Shown piece by piece: positions 46,334 to 55,659 of a stretch of 64,000 nt of DNA. The DNA comes from Polycyclovorans sp. (GTDB lineage Bacteria > Pseudomonadota > Gammaproteobacteria > Nevskiales > Nevskiaceae): assembly GCA_002706265.1 (NCBI GenBank), contig PAKU01000015.1, positions 1-64,000 of the forward strand, read 5' to 3'. Positions within the stretch are counted from its first letter, which is position 1. Each line of letters begins with the position of its first letter. The notes beneath the pieces were generated by a model. That model was not told the origin of the DNA. It worked only from the letters and a program-made list of their open reading frames with translations, and did not search any database. The translations under genes were made by a program, and so were the position numbers.

Positions 46334-46981
46334 TCACCGCACTCCGTATTGCCCTTGGTAGGCGCGAATGGCCGCGCGGGTCGATTCATGCCCGGCATCC
46401 TGCGCCAGAAAATCCAGCACCTGATCAACGTTGACCAGCGACAGCACCGGCACGCCGGTGTCTGCCGTCATGGCTTCTACCGCAGATTGGCCGGGCACGG
46501 GCCCCTGTTCCTGACGATCGAGGGCAATCAGGGCGGCGACCGGTCGGGCGCCCGCCGCGCGCAGAATGCCCACCGCCTCGCGCAGGGCGGTACCGGCGGT
46601 GAGCACGTCATCGACCAGCACCACGCGTTTGCCCGACAGGTCGGGGCCGACCAGGGTGCCGCCCTCGCCGTGGGCCTTGGCCTCTTTGCGGTTGTAGGCA
46701 AAGGGCACGTCGCGGCCTTGTTCCGCCAGCGCGATGGCCACCGCAGCGGCCAGTGGAATGCCCTTGTAGGCGGGGCCAAACAGGGCATCGAACGGCAGCC
46801 GGGCATCGGTCAGGGTGCGCGCGTAGGCCCGCGCCAGCCGCATCAGAGCGGCGCCGGAGCTGATCTGCCCCAGGTTGAAAAAGTACGGCGACACGCGCCC
46901 CGACTTGAGCGTGAATTCACCGAAGCGCAGCACCTGATGGCTGAGCGCAAGGTCGAGAAAATCACGTTGATGAGGCTGCAT
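46334..46981 (-). CDS. pyrE: orotate phosphoribosyltransferase
   Basis: 215 aa. PRPP-binding motif VVLVDDVLTAGTALREAV, preceded by FTLKSGRVSPYFFNLG, FGPAYKGIPLA and FAYNRKEAKAHGEGG. Fifth step of pyrimidine synthesis (orotate to OMP). Divergent from the exoIII gene (51 bp apart), the same arrangement as pyrE/crc in Pseudomonas. Confidence 0.97.
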   Translation of the reverse strand: MQPHQRDFLDLALSHQVLRFGEFTLKSGRVSPYFFNLGQISSGAALMRLARAYARTLTDARLPFDALFGPAYKGIPLAAAVAIALAEQGRDVPFAYNRKEAKAHGEGGTLVGPDLSGKRVVLVDDVLTAGTALREAVGILRAAGARPVAALIALDRQEQGPVPGQSAVEAMTADTGVPVLSLVNVDQVLDFLAQDAGHESTRAAIRAYQGQYGVR

Positions 46982-47032
46982 GGGGAGGGCTTTCCGCTAG
47001 TCTTGGCGCTTCATTTTACGAGTGAGCCGCAC

Positions 47033-47803
47033 GTGCGCATCGTCAGCATCAACACCAACGGTATTCGCTCGGCCGCGCGCAAGGGGTTTTTTGAATGGTT
47101 GGCGGGTTCCGGTGCCGACGTGGTCTGCGTGCAGGAGACCAAGGCGCAGACGAGCGACCTGAATGAAGACTTTCGCCCCAAGGGCTGGCATGTGGCCTTT
47201 TGCAGCGCGCAGAAGAAGGGCTACGCCGGGGTTGCGGTGTACAGCCGCCACGCGCCCGATGCCGTGCACGACACGCTGGGCGCGGCCGAATTCGACGATG
47301 AAGGACGTTATCTGGCCTTCGACTTGGGGCCGCTCACCGTGGCCTCGCTGTACCTGCCGTCGGGTTCGTCCGGGCCCGAGCGGCAGGCCTCGAAGGATCG
47401 ATTTCTGGCCTTCTTCGAACCGCGGCTGCAGGCGATGGCGCACGACGGCCGCGAGTACGTGCTGTGCGGCGACTGGAACATCGCGCATCAGAACATCGAC
47501 CTGAAAAACTGGAAGTCGAACCAGAAGAATTCCGGCTTCCTGCCGCACGAGCGGGCGTGGATGAGCCGGGTGCTGGACACGCACGGCTGGGTCGATGGCT
47601 ACCGGCGCCTGTACCCGGATGCGACCGGCGACGCCTACACCTGGTGGTCAAACCGCGGCAACGCCTGGGCCAACAACGTGGGGTGGCGCATCGACTACCA
47701 ACTGGTCACCGCCGGCATGGCCTCGCGCCTGCAACAGGCTTCGGTCTACAAGGCCCAGCGCTTTTCAGACCACGCACCGCTGATCGTCGACTATGCCGAC
47801 TGA
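47033..47803 (+). CDS. xthA: exodeoxyribonuclease III (AP endonuclease)
   Basis: 256 aa from GTG 47033. Active-site residues of ExoIII are conserved: Asn7 (IVSINTNGIRSA), Glu in VVCVQETKAQ, Asp and Asn in YVLCGDWNIAH, Asp in WRIDYQL and the terminal Asp-His in FSDHAPL. This marks a real nuclease rather than the catalytically dead Crc homologue found beside pyrE in Pseudomonas. It repairs abasic sites and 3' blocks. Stop overlaps the next gene. Confidence 0.95.
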   Translation: MRIVSINTNGIRSAARKGFFEWLAGSGADVVCVQETKAQTSDLNEDFRPKGWHVAFCSAQKKGYAGVAVYSRHAPDAVHDTLGAAEFDDEGRYLAFDLGPLTVASLYLPSGSSGPERQASKDRFLAFFEPRLQAMAHDGREYVLCGDWNIAHQNIDLKNWKSNQKNSGFLPHERAWMSRVLDTHGWVDGYRRLYPDATGDAYTWWSNRGNAWANNVGWRIDYQLVTAGMASRLQQASVYKAQRFSDHAPLIVDYAD

Positions 47804-49139
47804 CCGCGGCTGGACTGCCGCCTTCGCCGCCTATGGCCAGCCCTCGGTACGGTCGATGCTGTTCCTGGGTTTTTCGGCCGGGCTGCCGTTTCTGCTGGTG
47901 TTCTCGACCCTGTCGGCATGGCTCACGCAGGCCGGCATCGCGCGCTCCACCATCGGCCTGCTGAGCTGGGTGGGGCTGGCCTACTCCATCAAGTTTTTCT
48001 GGGCGCCGGTGGTCGATCGCCTGCCGATTCCCGGCCTGACGCGCTGGCTGGGCCGGCGCCGCAGCTGGATGCTGCTGGCCCAGACCGGCCTGATCGCCGG
48101 GCTGTGCCTGATCGCGATGGGCGATCCGGCGGCCAATCTGTCGGTGATCGTCTGGGCGGCCCTGCTGGTGGCGTTTTCGTCGGCCACCCAGGACATCGCC
48201 ATCGACGCCTGGCGCATCGAGGCGGCCGAGATTGAATTTCAGGGCGCGATGGCCGCCGCCTATCAGCTGGGCTATCGCATCGCGCTGTTGGCGGCCGGGG
48301 CCGGTGCGCTGGTGATGGCCAGCCGGTTCGACTGGTCGGTGGCCTATCTGGCCATGGCCGCGCTGGTGGGCATCGGCGTGCTGACCACGCTGCTGATCAG
48401 CGAGCCTGCGGCGCAACTGGACCGGGCGGCCCTGGCCAACGAAGCGCGGGTTTCGGCGTTTCTCGACCGCCGGGCGCACTGGCCCGGCCCGCTGCGCAGT
48501 GCCGGCGCGTGGCTCACCGGAGCGGTGGTCTGCCCGTTTCTGGACTTCTTTTCGCGCAACGGCCTGCGCACGGCGCTGTTGATGCTGGCGTTCATCGGTG
48601 CCTTTCGCCTGCCCGACATCACCATGGGGGTCATGGCCAACCCGTTCTATCTCGACATGGGCTACACGCTGGAACAGATTGCAGCGGTCGCCAAGGTCTA
48701 CGGCGTGATCATGACCATTGCCGGGGCGGCGCTGGGCGGGCTGGCCGTGTTCCGACTGGGGCTGTTTGCATCGTTGATGATCGGCGGGGTGCTGGCGATG
48801 CTCACCAATCTGAGCTTCACGGCCCTGGCCCTGCTGCCCGAGCCGGGCATTGGCGGGCTGACCATGGTCATCAGCGCCGAGAATCTGGCGTCGGGCTTTG
48901 CCGGGTCGGCGTTCATCGCCTATCTGTCGAGCCTCACCAACACCCTGTACACCGCCACCCAGTACGCCTTGTTCTCGTCGCTGTTCACCCTGCCCGGCAA
49001 GCTGCTGGCCGGCGGATCGGGCTTCGTCGTCGAGGCCGCGGGGTACCCCGTGTTTTTTGCCTACACCGCCGCGCTGGGGCTGCCGGCGTTGCTGTTGGTC
49101 ATGGGCTTGCGGCGGCGCGCGGCGACTCAGACCGCGTAG
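47793..49139 (+). CDS. AmpG-like MFS transporter
   Basis: 448 aa with 12-14 predicted membrane helices. It has SVRSMLFLGFSAGLPFLLVFSTLSAWL at the start, an ATQDIAIDAWRIE motif after the fourth helix and VVDRLPIPGL (loop 2-3) typical of the AmpG muropeptide permease family. It may import GlcNAc-anhydro-muropeptides for cell-wall recycling; no ampD or ampC gene is nearby, so substrate is inference. Overlaps exoIII by 11 bp. Confidence 0.88.
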   Translation: MPTDRGWTAAFAAYGQPSVRSMLFLGFSAGLPFLLVFSTLSAWLTQAGIARSTIGLLSWVGLAYSIKFFWAPVVDRLPIPGLTRWLGRRRSWMLLAQTGLIAGLCLIAMGDPAANLSVIVWAALLVAFSSATQDIAIDAWRIEAAEIEFQGAMAAAYQLGYRIALLAAGAGALVMASRFDWSVAYLAMAALVGIGVLTTLLISEPAAQLDRAALANEARVSAFLDRRAHWPGPLRSAGAWLTGAVVCPFLDFFSRNGLRTALLMLAFIGAFRLPDITMGVMANPFYLDMGYTLEQIAAVAKVYGVIMTIAGAALGGLAVFRLGLFASLMIGGVLAMLTNLSFTALALLPEPGIGGLTMVISAENLASGFAGSAFIAYLSSLTNTLYTATQYALFSSLFTLPGKLLAGGSGFVVEAAGYPVFFAYTAALGLPALLLVMGLRRRAATQTA

Positions 49140-49196
49140 CCCGCTCCGGGTGCGCCCGGCCCGCTGCTGTCTCCAATCGGCCGCCGGTGAGGCGAA

Positions 49197-49502
49197 TTAC
49201 GGGGCGATGCCGATCTCGTCTAGGTGATCCAGAGGCGCGCGCTGGGCATCGGTGGACAGTCGGCCGTCCTCCAGCCCGAAGTCGTCGCGCTCGGTGTCGT
49301 AGGCCCCTTCGAGGTCTTCGGGCGCGGCGCAGGGCACGGCGGCCAATTCGAGCCAGATGTCGAAGTCGTATTCATCGAGGGTGCCGTCGTAGTGCTGGAC
49401 GAGCACCAGTTCGTGCTCAAGGTCGAGTCCGACGATTTCGAAGGTCTGTTGCGGGGCCTCAAACCACTGGCCGACCGACATCTCACTGAGCCACTGAGCC
49501 AT
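49197..49502 (-). CDS. small acidic protein, DUF6763-like
   Basis: 101 aa with an acidic C-terminal half. The pattern VGQWFEAPQQTFEIVGLDLEHELVLVQHYDGTLDEYDFDIWLEL resembles DUF6763-type proteins restricted to gammaproteobacteria (recalled family name; medium certainty). No catalytic motif and function unknown. Convergent with the AmpG-like gene. Confidence 0.65.
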   Translation of the reverse strand: MAQWLSEMSVGQWFEAPQQTFEIVGLDLEHELVLVQHYDGTLDEYDFDIWLELAAVPCAAPEDLEGAYDTERDDFGLEDGRLSTDAQRAPLDHLDEIGIAP

Positions 49503-49581
49503 GTGTGTCCTCCTGCTGCGGAATATGACGCGCTGACCTCAGTTCTACGCCGGTCGCTGCGGCGCGGCAACCCGCCGCCGA

Positions 49582-50613
49582 TCAGGGGCAGGGAATGGTG
49601 TACCGCTGGTGAAGCGCGTCGATGCCCTTGATCACCTCGTCGCTGAGTTCGACCGCGACGCTGGCCAGGTTGGCGGCCAGTTGGGTCGGCGTGGTGGCGC
49701 CGATGATGGTGCTGGTGACGAAGGGTTGCTGGTTGACGAAGGCCAGCGCCAGATGGACCGGGTCCAGCCCGTGGTCGCGGGCCAGCGACACGTAGGCGCG
49801 GGTCGCGGCCACGCCCTGCTCGCCGTTGTAGCGCGAGAAGCGTTTGAACAGGGTCAGGCGGCCATTGGCGGGCCAGATGTCGCCCAGATACTTGCCGCTG
49901 AGCATGCCGAAGGCCAAGGGCGAATAGGCCAGCAGCCCGACCTGTTCACGGTGCGCAAACTCGGCCAGGCCGATCTCGAAGCTGCGGTTGAGCAGCGAGT
50001 ACGGGTTCTGGATGCTGGCGATGCGTGGCAGGCCGGCATCGCGTGACAGCCGCAGGTATTCGGCCACGCCCCACGGGGTTTCGTTGGAGACGCCGATGTG
50101 GCGCACCTTGCCACTCTGCACCAGGGTTTCGAGCGCGCGCAGGGTTTCTTCGATGGGCGCGCCGAGGCGGTCGTTGTGGGTGTAGCTGAGCTTGCCGAAA
50201 TAGTTGGTGGGGCGCTCGGGCCAGTGCAACTGGTACAGGTCGATCACGTCGGTCTGCAGCCGTTTCAGGCTGGCTTCGCAGGCCGCGATGACCTGTTCGC
50301 GGGTCAGTCGCGGGCCGCCGCGCACGTAGCTGACCATGCCCGGCCCCATCGCCTTGGTGGCCAGCAGCACCTCGTTGCGGCGCCCGGTCTTGCTGAACCA
50401 GTTGCCGATGATGCGTTCGGTCGCGCCGTAGGTTTCTTCCATGGGCGGCACCGGATACATCTCGGCGGCGTCGAGCAGATTCACGCCGGCCGCCAGCGCC
50501 TGGTCGATCTGCGCGTGGGCCTCGGACTCGGTGTTCTGCTGGCCCCAGGTCATGGTGCCGAGCGTCAGCAGGCTGACGTCGAGGCCGGTCTGGCCCAGCG
50601 GGCGGGTAATCAC
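49582..50613 (-). CDS. aldo/keto reductase, Tas-like
   Basis: 343 aa from GTG 50613, chosen because AAGGAG lies 8 nt upstream. AKR barrel signatures: TLGTMTWGQQNTESEA, LLDAAEMYPVP with catalytic Asp and Tyr, LLATKAMGPG (Lys), YQLHWPER (His) and the cofactor helix IIGATTPTQLAANLAS. NADPH-dependent carbonyl reductase with the Tas/YajO subfamily spacing. It overlaps the phosphoribulokinase stop by 4 bp. Confidence 0.9.
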   Translation of the reverse strand: MITRPLGQTGLDVSLLTLGTMTWGQQNTESEAHAQIDQALAAGVNLLDAAEMYPVPPMEETYGATERIIGNWFSKTGRRNEVLLATKAMGPGMVSYVRGGPRLTREQVIAACEASLKRLQTDVIDLYQLHWPERPTNYFGKLSYTHNDRLGAPIEETLRALETLVQSGKVRHIGVSNETPWGVAEYLRLSRDAGLPRIASIQNPYSLLNRSFEIGLAEFAHREQVGLLAYSPLAFGMLSGKYLGDIWPANGRLTLFKRFSRYNGEQGVAATRAYVSLARDHGLDPVHLALAFVNQQPFVTSTIIGATTPTQLAANLASVAVELSDEVIKGIDALHQRYTIPCP

Positions 50614-51494
50614 GAAACGACTCCTTGGGGAATGCGGGTGACCAGCGCTTTGACCGCGGGTGTGAGGATGCGCAGCATCGCCTCGCCGATCAGCGCGCCG
50701 GGAATCACCAGCGTTTGCGGGTGTGACACGAAGGACCCGGGCAGCTCGGCCTGCAGCGCCTCGACATCCATCTGGATGCGGCCATTCGGGCGGAAATGGG
50801 CGACCACCAGGCTCTCGTCCGGCCCGGGGATGTCGCGCACCACGAACGGATTCGAGGTATCGACCAGCGGCACGCGCTGAAAATTGATGTCGGTGCGCGA
50901 AAACTGCGGCGTGATGTAGGTCACGTAGTCCGGCAGGCGACGCAGGATGTTGGTCATCACGTCTTCGGGCCGGTGGCCGCGCTCGTCGGTGTCGCGGCGA
51001 ATTTTCTGAATCCACTCCAGGTTGATGACCGGCGTCACGCCAATCAGCAGGTCCATGTGCTTCTGGATGTCGACGTCATCGCCCACATGGCCGCCGTGCA
51101 GGCCTTCGTAGATGAGCAGGTCGCTGCGCTTGGGCAGGCGCTCCCACGGGGTGAAGGTGCCGGGCGGCTGGCCCGCCGCGTCGCCCTCGGCCTGGGTGTG
51201 CAGGTAACGGCGAATCTTGCCGGTGCCGGTCTTGGCGTACTCGGCCAGGCAGGCTTCCAGCCGTTCCAGAAGGTTTCCGGCCGGTCCGAACAGCGAGAAG
51301 TTTTCCCCGCGGATACGCGCACGTTCGATGGCCGTTCGCAGCTGTTCGCGGTCGTAAGCATGAAAAGCGTCGCCCTCGATCACGGCGGCTTCGACGTTCA
51401 GATCGCGGGTGATGTCCAGCAACACGCGCAGCGCGGTGCTGGTGCCCGCGCCGCTGGCGCCGGTGATGCCGATGATGGGATGGGCAAGGCTCAT
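50610..51494 (-). CDS. prkB: phosphoribulokinase
   Basis: 294 aa. P-loop IIGITGASGAGTSTALRVL, then GDAFHAYDREQLRTAI, FSLFGPAGNLLERLE, LLIYEGLHGGHVGDDVDI and IRRDTDERGHRPEDVM. These features of the prokaryotic class make ribulose-1,5-bisphosphate from ribulose-5-phosphate. No RuBisCO or other Calvin-cycle gene is in the window; PrkB-type kinases also occur in non-autotrophs. Starts just before the trmB gene and is coupled to the aldo/keto reductase. Confidence 0.93.
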   Translation of the reverse strand: MSLAHPIIGITGASGAGTSTALRVLLDITRDLNVEAAVIEGDAFHAYDREQLRTAIERARIRGENFSLFGPAGNLLERLEACLAEYAKTGTGKIRRYLHTQAEGDAAGQPPGTFTPWERLPKRSDLLIYEGLHGGHVGDDVDIQKHMDLLIGVTPVINLEWIQKIRRDTDERGHRPEDVMTNILRRLPDYVTYITPQFSRTDINFQRVPLVDTSNPFVVRDIPGPDESLVVAHFRPNGRIQMDVEALQAELPGSFVSHPQTLVIPGALIGEAMLRILTPAVKALVTRIPQGVVS

Positions 51495-51533
51495 AGAGGC
51501 ACCGCAGAAAATCCGGGGGCTACTTATCCCACA

Positions 51534-52265
51534 TCACGCTTGTTTCGTGTGCGTGTCATCCCGGCGTTCATAGGCCAGATCGAACACCGAATGGCCCAGC
51601 CGCTCGCCGCGCCGCTCGAACCGGGTGAGGATGCGCTCGGGCGGTTTCGGCACGTAATCGGCGGTGGCGCTGAGGTTGCGCAGCCGCGGTTCGGCGTTGA
51701 GCACCTCGACCATCTGCACTGCGTAGTCGGCCCAGTCGGTGGCCAGCAGCAGCCGTCCGCCGGGCTTGAGCACGCGCACGGCGCGAGCGGCCAGTGCCGG
51801 CTGCACCAGCCGTCGCTTGTTGTGCCGCTTCTTGTGCCAGGGATCGGGAAACTGGATGACCAGTTCATCCAGCGCCGCGTCGGCGATGCACCGGTCCAGC
51901 ACCTCGACCGCGTCGTGGCTGTAGACGCGCACGTTGGTCAGCTTGGCCGCGTGCACCCGCGACAGCAGGTGGCCGACACCGGGGCGGTGTACTTCGACGC
52001 CAATGAAATCGTTCTGCGGCTGGGCGCCTGCGCGGGCCAGCAGGTAGTCGCCCACGCCAAAGCCAATCTCGAACACCAGCGGCGCCACGCGGCCGAAGCA
52101 TTGCGCGGCGTCCAGCGGCTGTCCGGCATCGAGGCCGTAGCGCGGCAGCAGGTCGTCGAGGGCGGTTTGCTGGCCCACGGTCATCCGCCCTTCGCGGCGC
52201 ACGAAGGAGCGAATGGGCCGGTGGTGCGCTGGGGCGCCGGGCCCGGCAGCGTTGTCTTCGGTCAC
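51534..52265 (-). CDS. trmB: tRNA (guanine(46)-N7)-methyltransferase
   Basis: 243 aa from GTG 52265 overlapping the thiG stop. SAM-binding [30 protein letters not shown], the catalytic region [21 protein letters not shown] and [10 protein letters not shown], and the C-terminal [21 protein letters not shown]. It installs m7G46 in tRNAs. The thiG-trmB pair is a common gammaproteobacterial order. Confidence 0.96.
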   Translation of the reverse strand: MTEDNAAGPGAPAHHRPIRSFVRREGRMTVGQQTALDDLLPRYGLDAGQPLDAAQCFGRVAPLVFEIGFGVGDYLLARAGAQPQNDFIGVEVHRPGVGHLLSRVHAAKLTNVRVYSHDAVEVLDRCIADAALDELVIQFPDPWHKKRHNKRRLVQPALAARAVRVLKPGGRLLLATDWADYAVQMVEVLNAEPRLRNLSATADYVPKPPERILTRFERRGERLGHSVFDLAYERRDDTHTKQA

Positions 52266-53047
52266 GTGGCCAGGCCGTCGAGCGGAGATGACGCCGAGGC
52301 ATAGCGGCGGCGGGGCATGCGCCCGGCCAGAAACGCCTCGCGCCCGGCCTCGATGGCCTTTTTCATGGCCGAGGCCATCAGCACCGGCTGCCGCGCTTCG
52401 GCGATGGCGGTGTTCATCAGCACGCCGTCGCAGCCCAGTTCCATGGCGATGGCGGCATCGCTGGCGGTGCCGACGCCGGCATCGACAATGATCGGCACCG
52501 TGGCGTTTTCGATGATGGTCATCATGTTGTAGCGGTTCTGGATGCCCAGGCCCGAGCCGATGGGCGCCGCCAGCGGCATCACCGCGACGCAGCCCATGGC
52601 TTCGAGTCGCTTGCACAGAATCGGGTCATCGCTGCAATAGACCATCACGTCGAAGCCGTCGTGGATCAGCGTTTCAGCGGCGGCCAGCGTGGCGGTCATG
52701 TCGGGATACAGGGTCTTGGCATCGCCCAGCACTTCGAGCTTGACCAGCTTGTGCCCATCGAGCAGTTCACGCGCCAGGCGGCAGGTTTGCACGGCATCGT
52801 CGGCGGTGTAGCAGCCGGCGGTATTGGGCAACAGGGTGAACTGCTCCGGCGGCAGCACGTCGAGCAGATTCGGCTCGCCGGGATGCTGGCCAAGATTGGT
52901 GCGGCGCAGGGCCACGGTGACGATGCGGGCACCGCTGGCCTCGATGGCCGCGCGGGTCTCGGCAAAGTCGCGGTATTTGCCGGTGCCCACCAGCAGGCGC
53001 GAGTCGTAGCGCTGGCCGGCAATGGTCAAAGGGTGAGGGTCGGTCAT
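52262..53047 (-). CDS. thiG: thiazole synthase
   Basis: 261 aa TIM barrel. [23 protein letters not shown], the imine-forming Lys in [53 protein letters not shown] and [33 protein letters not shown] (phosphate site). Forms the thiazole of thiamine from DXP, a glycine imine and ThiS thiocarboxylate. The thiS gene usually sits directly upstream; only 75 bp without a reading frame are present before the next gene. Confidence 0.96.
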   Translation of the reverse strand: MTDPHPLTIAGQRYDSRLLVGTGKYRDFAETRAAIEASGARIVTVALRRTNLGQHPGEPNLLDVLPPEQFTLLPNTAGCYTADDAVQTCRLARELLDGHKLVKLEVLGDAKTLYPDMTATLAAAETLIHDGFDVMVYCSDDPILCKRLEAMGCVAVMPLAAPIGSGLGIQNRYNMMTIIENATVPIIVDAGVGTASDAAIAMELGCDGVLMNTAIAEARQPVLMASAMKKAIEAGREAFLAGRMPRRRYASASSPLDGLAT

Positions 53048-53122
53048 GACATCGGGGCCTTGATCGGTAGCAAAAATGAGAGGGTCACGACATGGCGCCG
53101 GGGCGATGGCGCCAAAGCGGCG

Positions 53123-53830
53123 TCACACGGCAGGTTCAGGCGCGGGGCTGATGTCCGGTGACGGGCTGGGCCGGGGCGGAATGCCTTCAGGCTCGCCCCT
53201 GAACCGGGGCTGCGTATTGAGCACGTAGATGTCGAGCACCGCCTTGAAGCGCGCCAGAATTTCGCGCATGGGATCGCGTCGCCCGTAATCGTCGCTGTTG
53301 CCGACCCGCGCCAGATAGGCCACCGAGGTGCGCACGCCCAACTGGCGGGCAATGAACAGCGCACGCGGCGCGTGGTAGTGATGGGTAATGATCGTGTAGC
53401 GGGGCAGGCCCCAAACCGTTTGCGCCCGCACGATGCTGTCGAAGGTGCGAAAGCCGGCGAAGTCCATGGTGATGTCTTCACCCGGTACGCCCAGCTCGAC
53501 CAGGGCGCGGCGCATCTGCCGCGGCTCATTGTAGGTTTCGTCCGGATTGGCGCCCGACACGATCAGGTGTTGCACCTTGTTGGCGTGATACAGCTCCGCT
53601 GCCGCGCGGATGCGGCCCTCGAATTCTTGATTGGGGCCGCCGCTGCGTGAGCGGTGGCTGGTGCCCAGAATCAGCCCGACCTCGGTTTCGGGCAGCAGCG
53701 CCAGGTCTTTGTAGAGGCTGGATTTGGTGCTGTTGATCACCCAGCGATTGGCGCCCAGCACCAGCAGGGCAAAGACGAAAAAGCCCAGCAACAACCAGCG
53801 AAAGGTGCGACGGCGTACGGAGGGCCGCAT
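53123..53830 (-). CDS. SanA/YdcF-like membrane protein (DUF218)
   Basis: 235 aa from ATG 53830 (a GTG sits one codon upstream). One N-terminal membrane helix (WLLLGFFVFALLVLGANRW), then the DUF218 fold: VGLILGTSHRSRSGGPNQEFEGRIRAAAELYH, LIVSGANPDETYNEPRQMRRALV, YTIITHHYHAPRALFIARQLGV. Related to SanA/ElyC proteins that affect peptidoglycan or vancomycin permeability. C-terminal Pro-rich tail. Confidence 0.9.
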   Translation of the reverse strand: MRPSVRRRTFRWLLLGFFVFALLVLGANRWVINSTKSSLYKDLALLPETEVGLILGTSHRSRSGGPNQEFEGRIRAAAELYHANKVQHLIVSGANPDETYNEPRQMRRALVELGVPGEDITMDFAGFRTFDSIVRAQTVWGLPRYTIITHHYHAPRALFIARQLGVRTSVAYLARVGNSDDYGRRDPMREILARFKAVLDIYVLNTQPRFRGEPEGIPPRPSPSPDISPAPEPAV

Positions 53831-53883
53831 CACGGCAATCCTGTCATTCGGGGAGGGGCAGTCGCGGGGGTCATGGCGCCAGT

Positions 53884-55062
53884 CTAATGAGCCAGGCGCT
53901 TCATGGCGCTTTCCAGCCCGGCCAAACTCAGCGGGAACATGCGGTCAGCCCCGATCAGCTGCTGGGTGATCTGGCATGACTGCGAATGCTTCCAGTGATC
54001 TTCCCGCTCGGGGTTGAGCCACACCAGCCTCGGAAAATGGCGTTGCAGGCGCTCCATCCAGATCGCCCCCGGTTCCTCGTTCCAGTGCTCCACGCTGCCG
54101 CCGGCGGAGGTGATTTCGTAGGGGCTCATGGCCGCATCGCCCACCACGATCACCCGATAGTCGCCGGTGAACTTGTGAAGCACGTCGTACACCGGAATCC
54201 GCTCGGAATGGCGGCGCACGTTGTCTTTCCAAACGCTCTCGTAGAGAAAATTGTGGAAATAGTAGGTTTCGAGATGCTTGAACTCGCTCTTGGTGGCCGA
54301 GAACAGTTCTTCGCAGACCCGGATGTGCGGGTCCATAGAGCCGCCGATGTCGAAGAACAAGAGCAGCTTGGTGGCGTTACGGCGCTCCGGCACCATCTTG
54401 ATGTCGAGCCAGCCGGCGTTGCGCGCGGTGGAGCCGATGGTGTCGTCAATGTCGAGCACATCGGCCGCGCCTTCGCGGGCGAAGCGGCGCAGACGCCGCA
54501 GCGCCACCTTGATGTTGCGGGTGCCCAGTTCCAGCGTGTCGTCAAGGTTCTTGAACTCGCGCTTTTCCCATACCTTGACCGCCGATTTCTTGCCGCCGGG
54601 ACCGCCGATGCGCACGCCCTCGGGGTTGTAGCCGCCGTGGCCGAACGGCGAGGTGCCGTTGGTGCCGATCCACTTGCTGCCGCCCTCGTGGCGTTCCTTC
54701 TGTTCTTCTAGCCGCTTCTTGAGCGTTTCCATCAGCGCGTCGAGCCCGCCCAGCGCCTCGATCTTCGCCTTTTCTTCGGCACTGAAATGGCGGTCGAACT
54801 GCTTCTTCAGCCAGTCTTCGGGCAGCGACTCGAACAACTCGCCGGTGATCGCCTCCACCCCCTTGAAGTAGGCGGCAAATGCACGGTCGAAGCGGTCGTA
54901 CTGGGACTCGTCCTTGACCAGGGCGGCGCGCGACAGGTGGTAGAAATCGTCGAGCGAAAAAATCGCCACGTGCTTCGACAGCGCCTCCAGCAACATCAGA
55001 AACTCGGAAAGCGCTGCCTTGACGCCCGCCTCGCGAACGGTGAAGAAAAAAGTGAAGAGCAT
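53884..55062 (-). CDS. VWA domain protein, CoxE-like
   Basis: 392 aa. MLFTFFFTVREAGVKAALSEFLMLL at the N-terminus, then the CoxE-type segment IKVALRRLRRFAREGAADVLDIDDTIGSTARNAG and a von Willebrand A fold with MIDAS motif DxGxS (LLFFDIGGSMD) plus the late VIVVGDAAMSPYEI. Such proteins usually work with a MoxR-type AAA+ ATPase, whose gene normally precedes them; none is in the window. Function unknown, probably metal-dependent chaperone or assembly factor. Confidence 0.9.
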   Translation of the reverse strand: MLFTFFFTVREAGVKAALSEFLMLLEALSKHVAIFSLDDFYHLSRAALVKDESQYDRFDRAFAAYFKGVEAITGELFESLPEDWLKKQFDRHFSAEEKAKIEALGGLDALMETLKKRLEEQKERHEGGSKWIGTNGTSPFGHGGYNPEGVRIGGPGGKKSAVKVWEKREFKNLDDTLELGTRNIKVALRRLRRFAREGAADVLDIDDTIGSTARNAGWLDIKMVPERRNATKLLLFFDIGGSMDPHIRVCEELFSATKSEFKHLETYYFHNFLYESVWKDNVRRHSERIPVYDVLHKFTGDYRVIVVGDAAMSPYEITSAGGSVEHWNEEPGAIWMERLQRHFPRLVWLNPEREDHWKHSQSCQITQQLIGADRMFPLSLAGLESAMKRLAH

Positions 55063-55147
55063 GGGACCTGGCCCTCCGGTGCGATGGGCGAATGAACGAT
55101 CCCCAGTTTACGGGCAGGCGGCCATCACGGGTTGCGGCCGCGGCGGG

Positions 55148-55630
55148 TCAGGGCGCGCGGCCGGCCAACCCGCGCTGCCACACCTCGCGGCGCAACCACA
55201 ACAAGGCAGCGCAGCTCAGCCACACGCCGCAGGCCATGGCGAACAGCTGGCCGCCGTCGGAACTGCCGTCGTTGTTCTGCACGGCAACACCCAGGGGTGT
55301 GAACAGGTGAAAAAAGATCGCCCCCGACATCACCCCCAGCCCCAGCGCCGCACCCAGCACCTGCAGGCTGCGCAGGCGCGTCACGCTTGCGCCGGTCAGC
55401 AGCAGCAATGACGCCAGCAGCTCGGCACTGCCGACCACATGGGCCGAGAACAGGCCACCAGGCGCGAACAGACCCGGAAAACCCAGGGAGGCCGCCCAGG
55501 GGTCGAGCCTGTGCTCGAAGATGTGAACGGTCTCGGGCGAGCCGGTGAACTTGAAGAACAGCGATTGCACGAACACGAAGCTTGCGAAAACCGTCAGCGG
55601 CCAGTGGCCGTGTTGTCTGAGCCATTGCAT
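55148..55630 (-). CDS. DoxX-like inner-membrane protein
   Basis: 160 aa from ATG 55630 (GAAGGAG upstream). Four hydrophobic segments (WPLTVFASFVFVQSLFFKF, FSAHVVGSAELLASLLLLTG, VLGAALGLGVMSGAIFFHLF, LFAMACGVWLSCAALLW). The first resembles the DoxX family motif. Role unknown. Downstream of the YHS gene. Confidence 0.65.
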   Translation of the reverse strand: MQWLRQHGHWPLTVFASFVFVQSLFFKFTGSPETVHIFEHRLDPWAASLGFPGLFAPGGLFSAHVVGSAELLASLLLLTGASVTRLRSLQVLGAALGLGVMSGAIFFHLFTPLGVAVQNNDGSSDGGQLFAMACGVWLSCAALLWLRREVWQRGLAGRAP

Positions 55631-55659
55631 GGTGCGATCTCCTTCAGGGCGCGGCGGCG

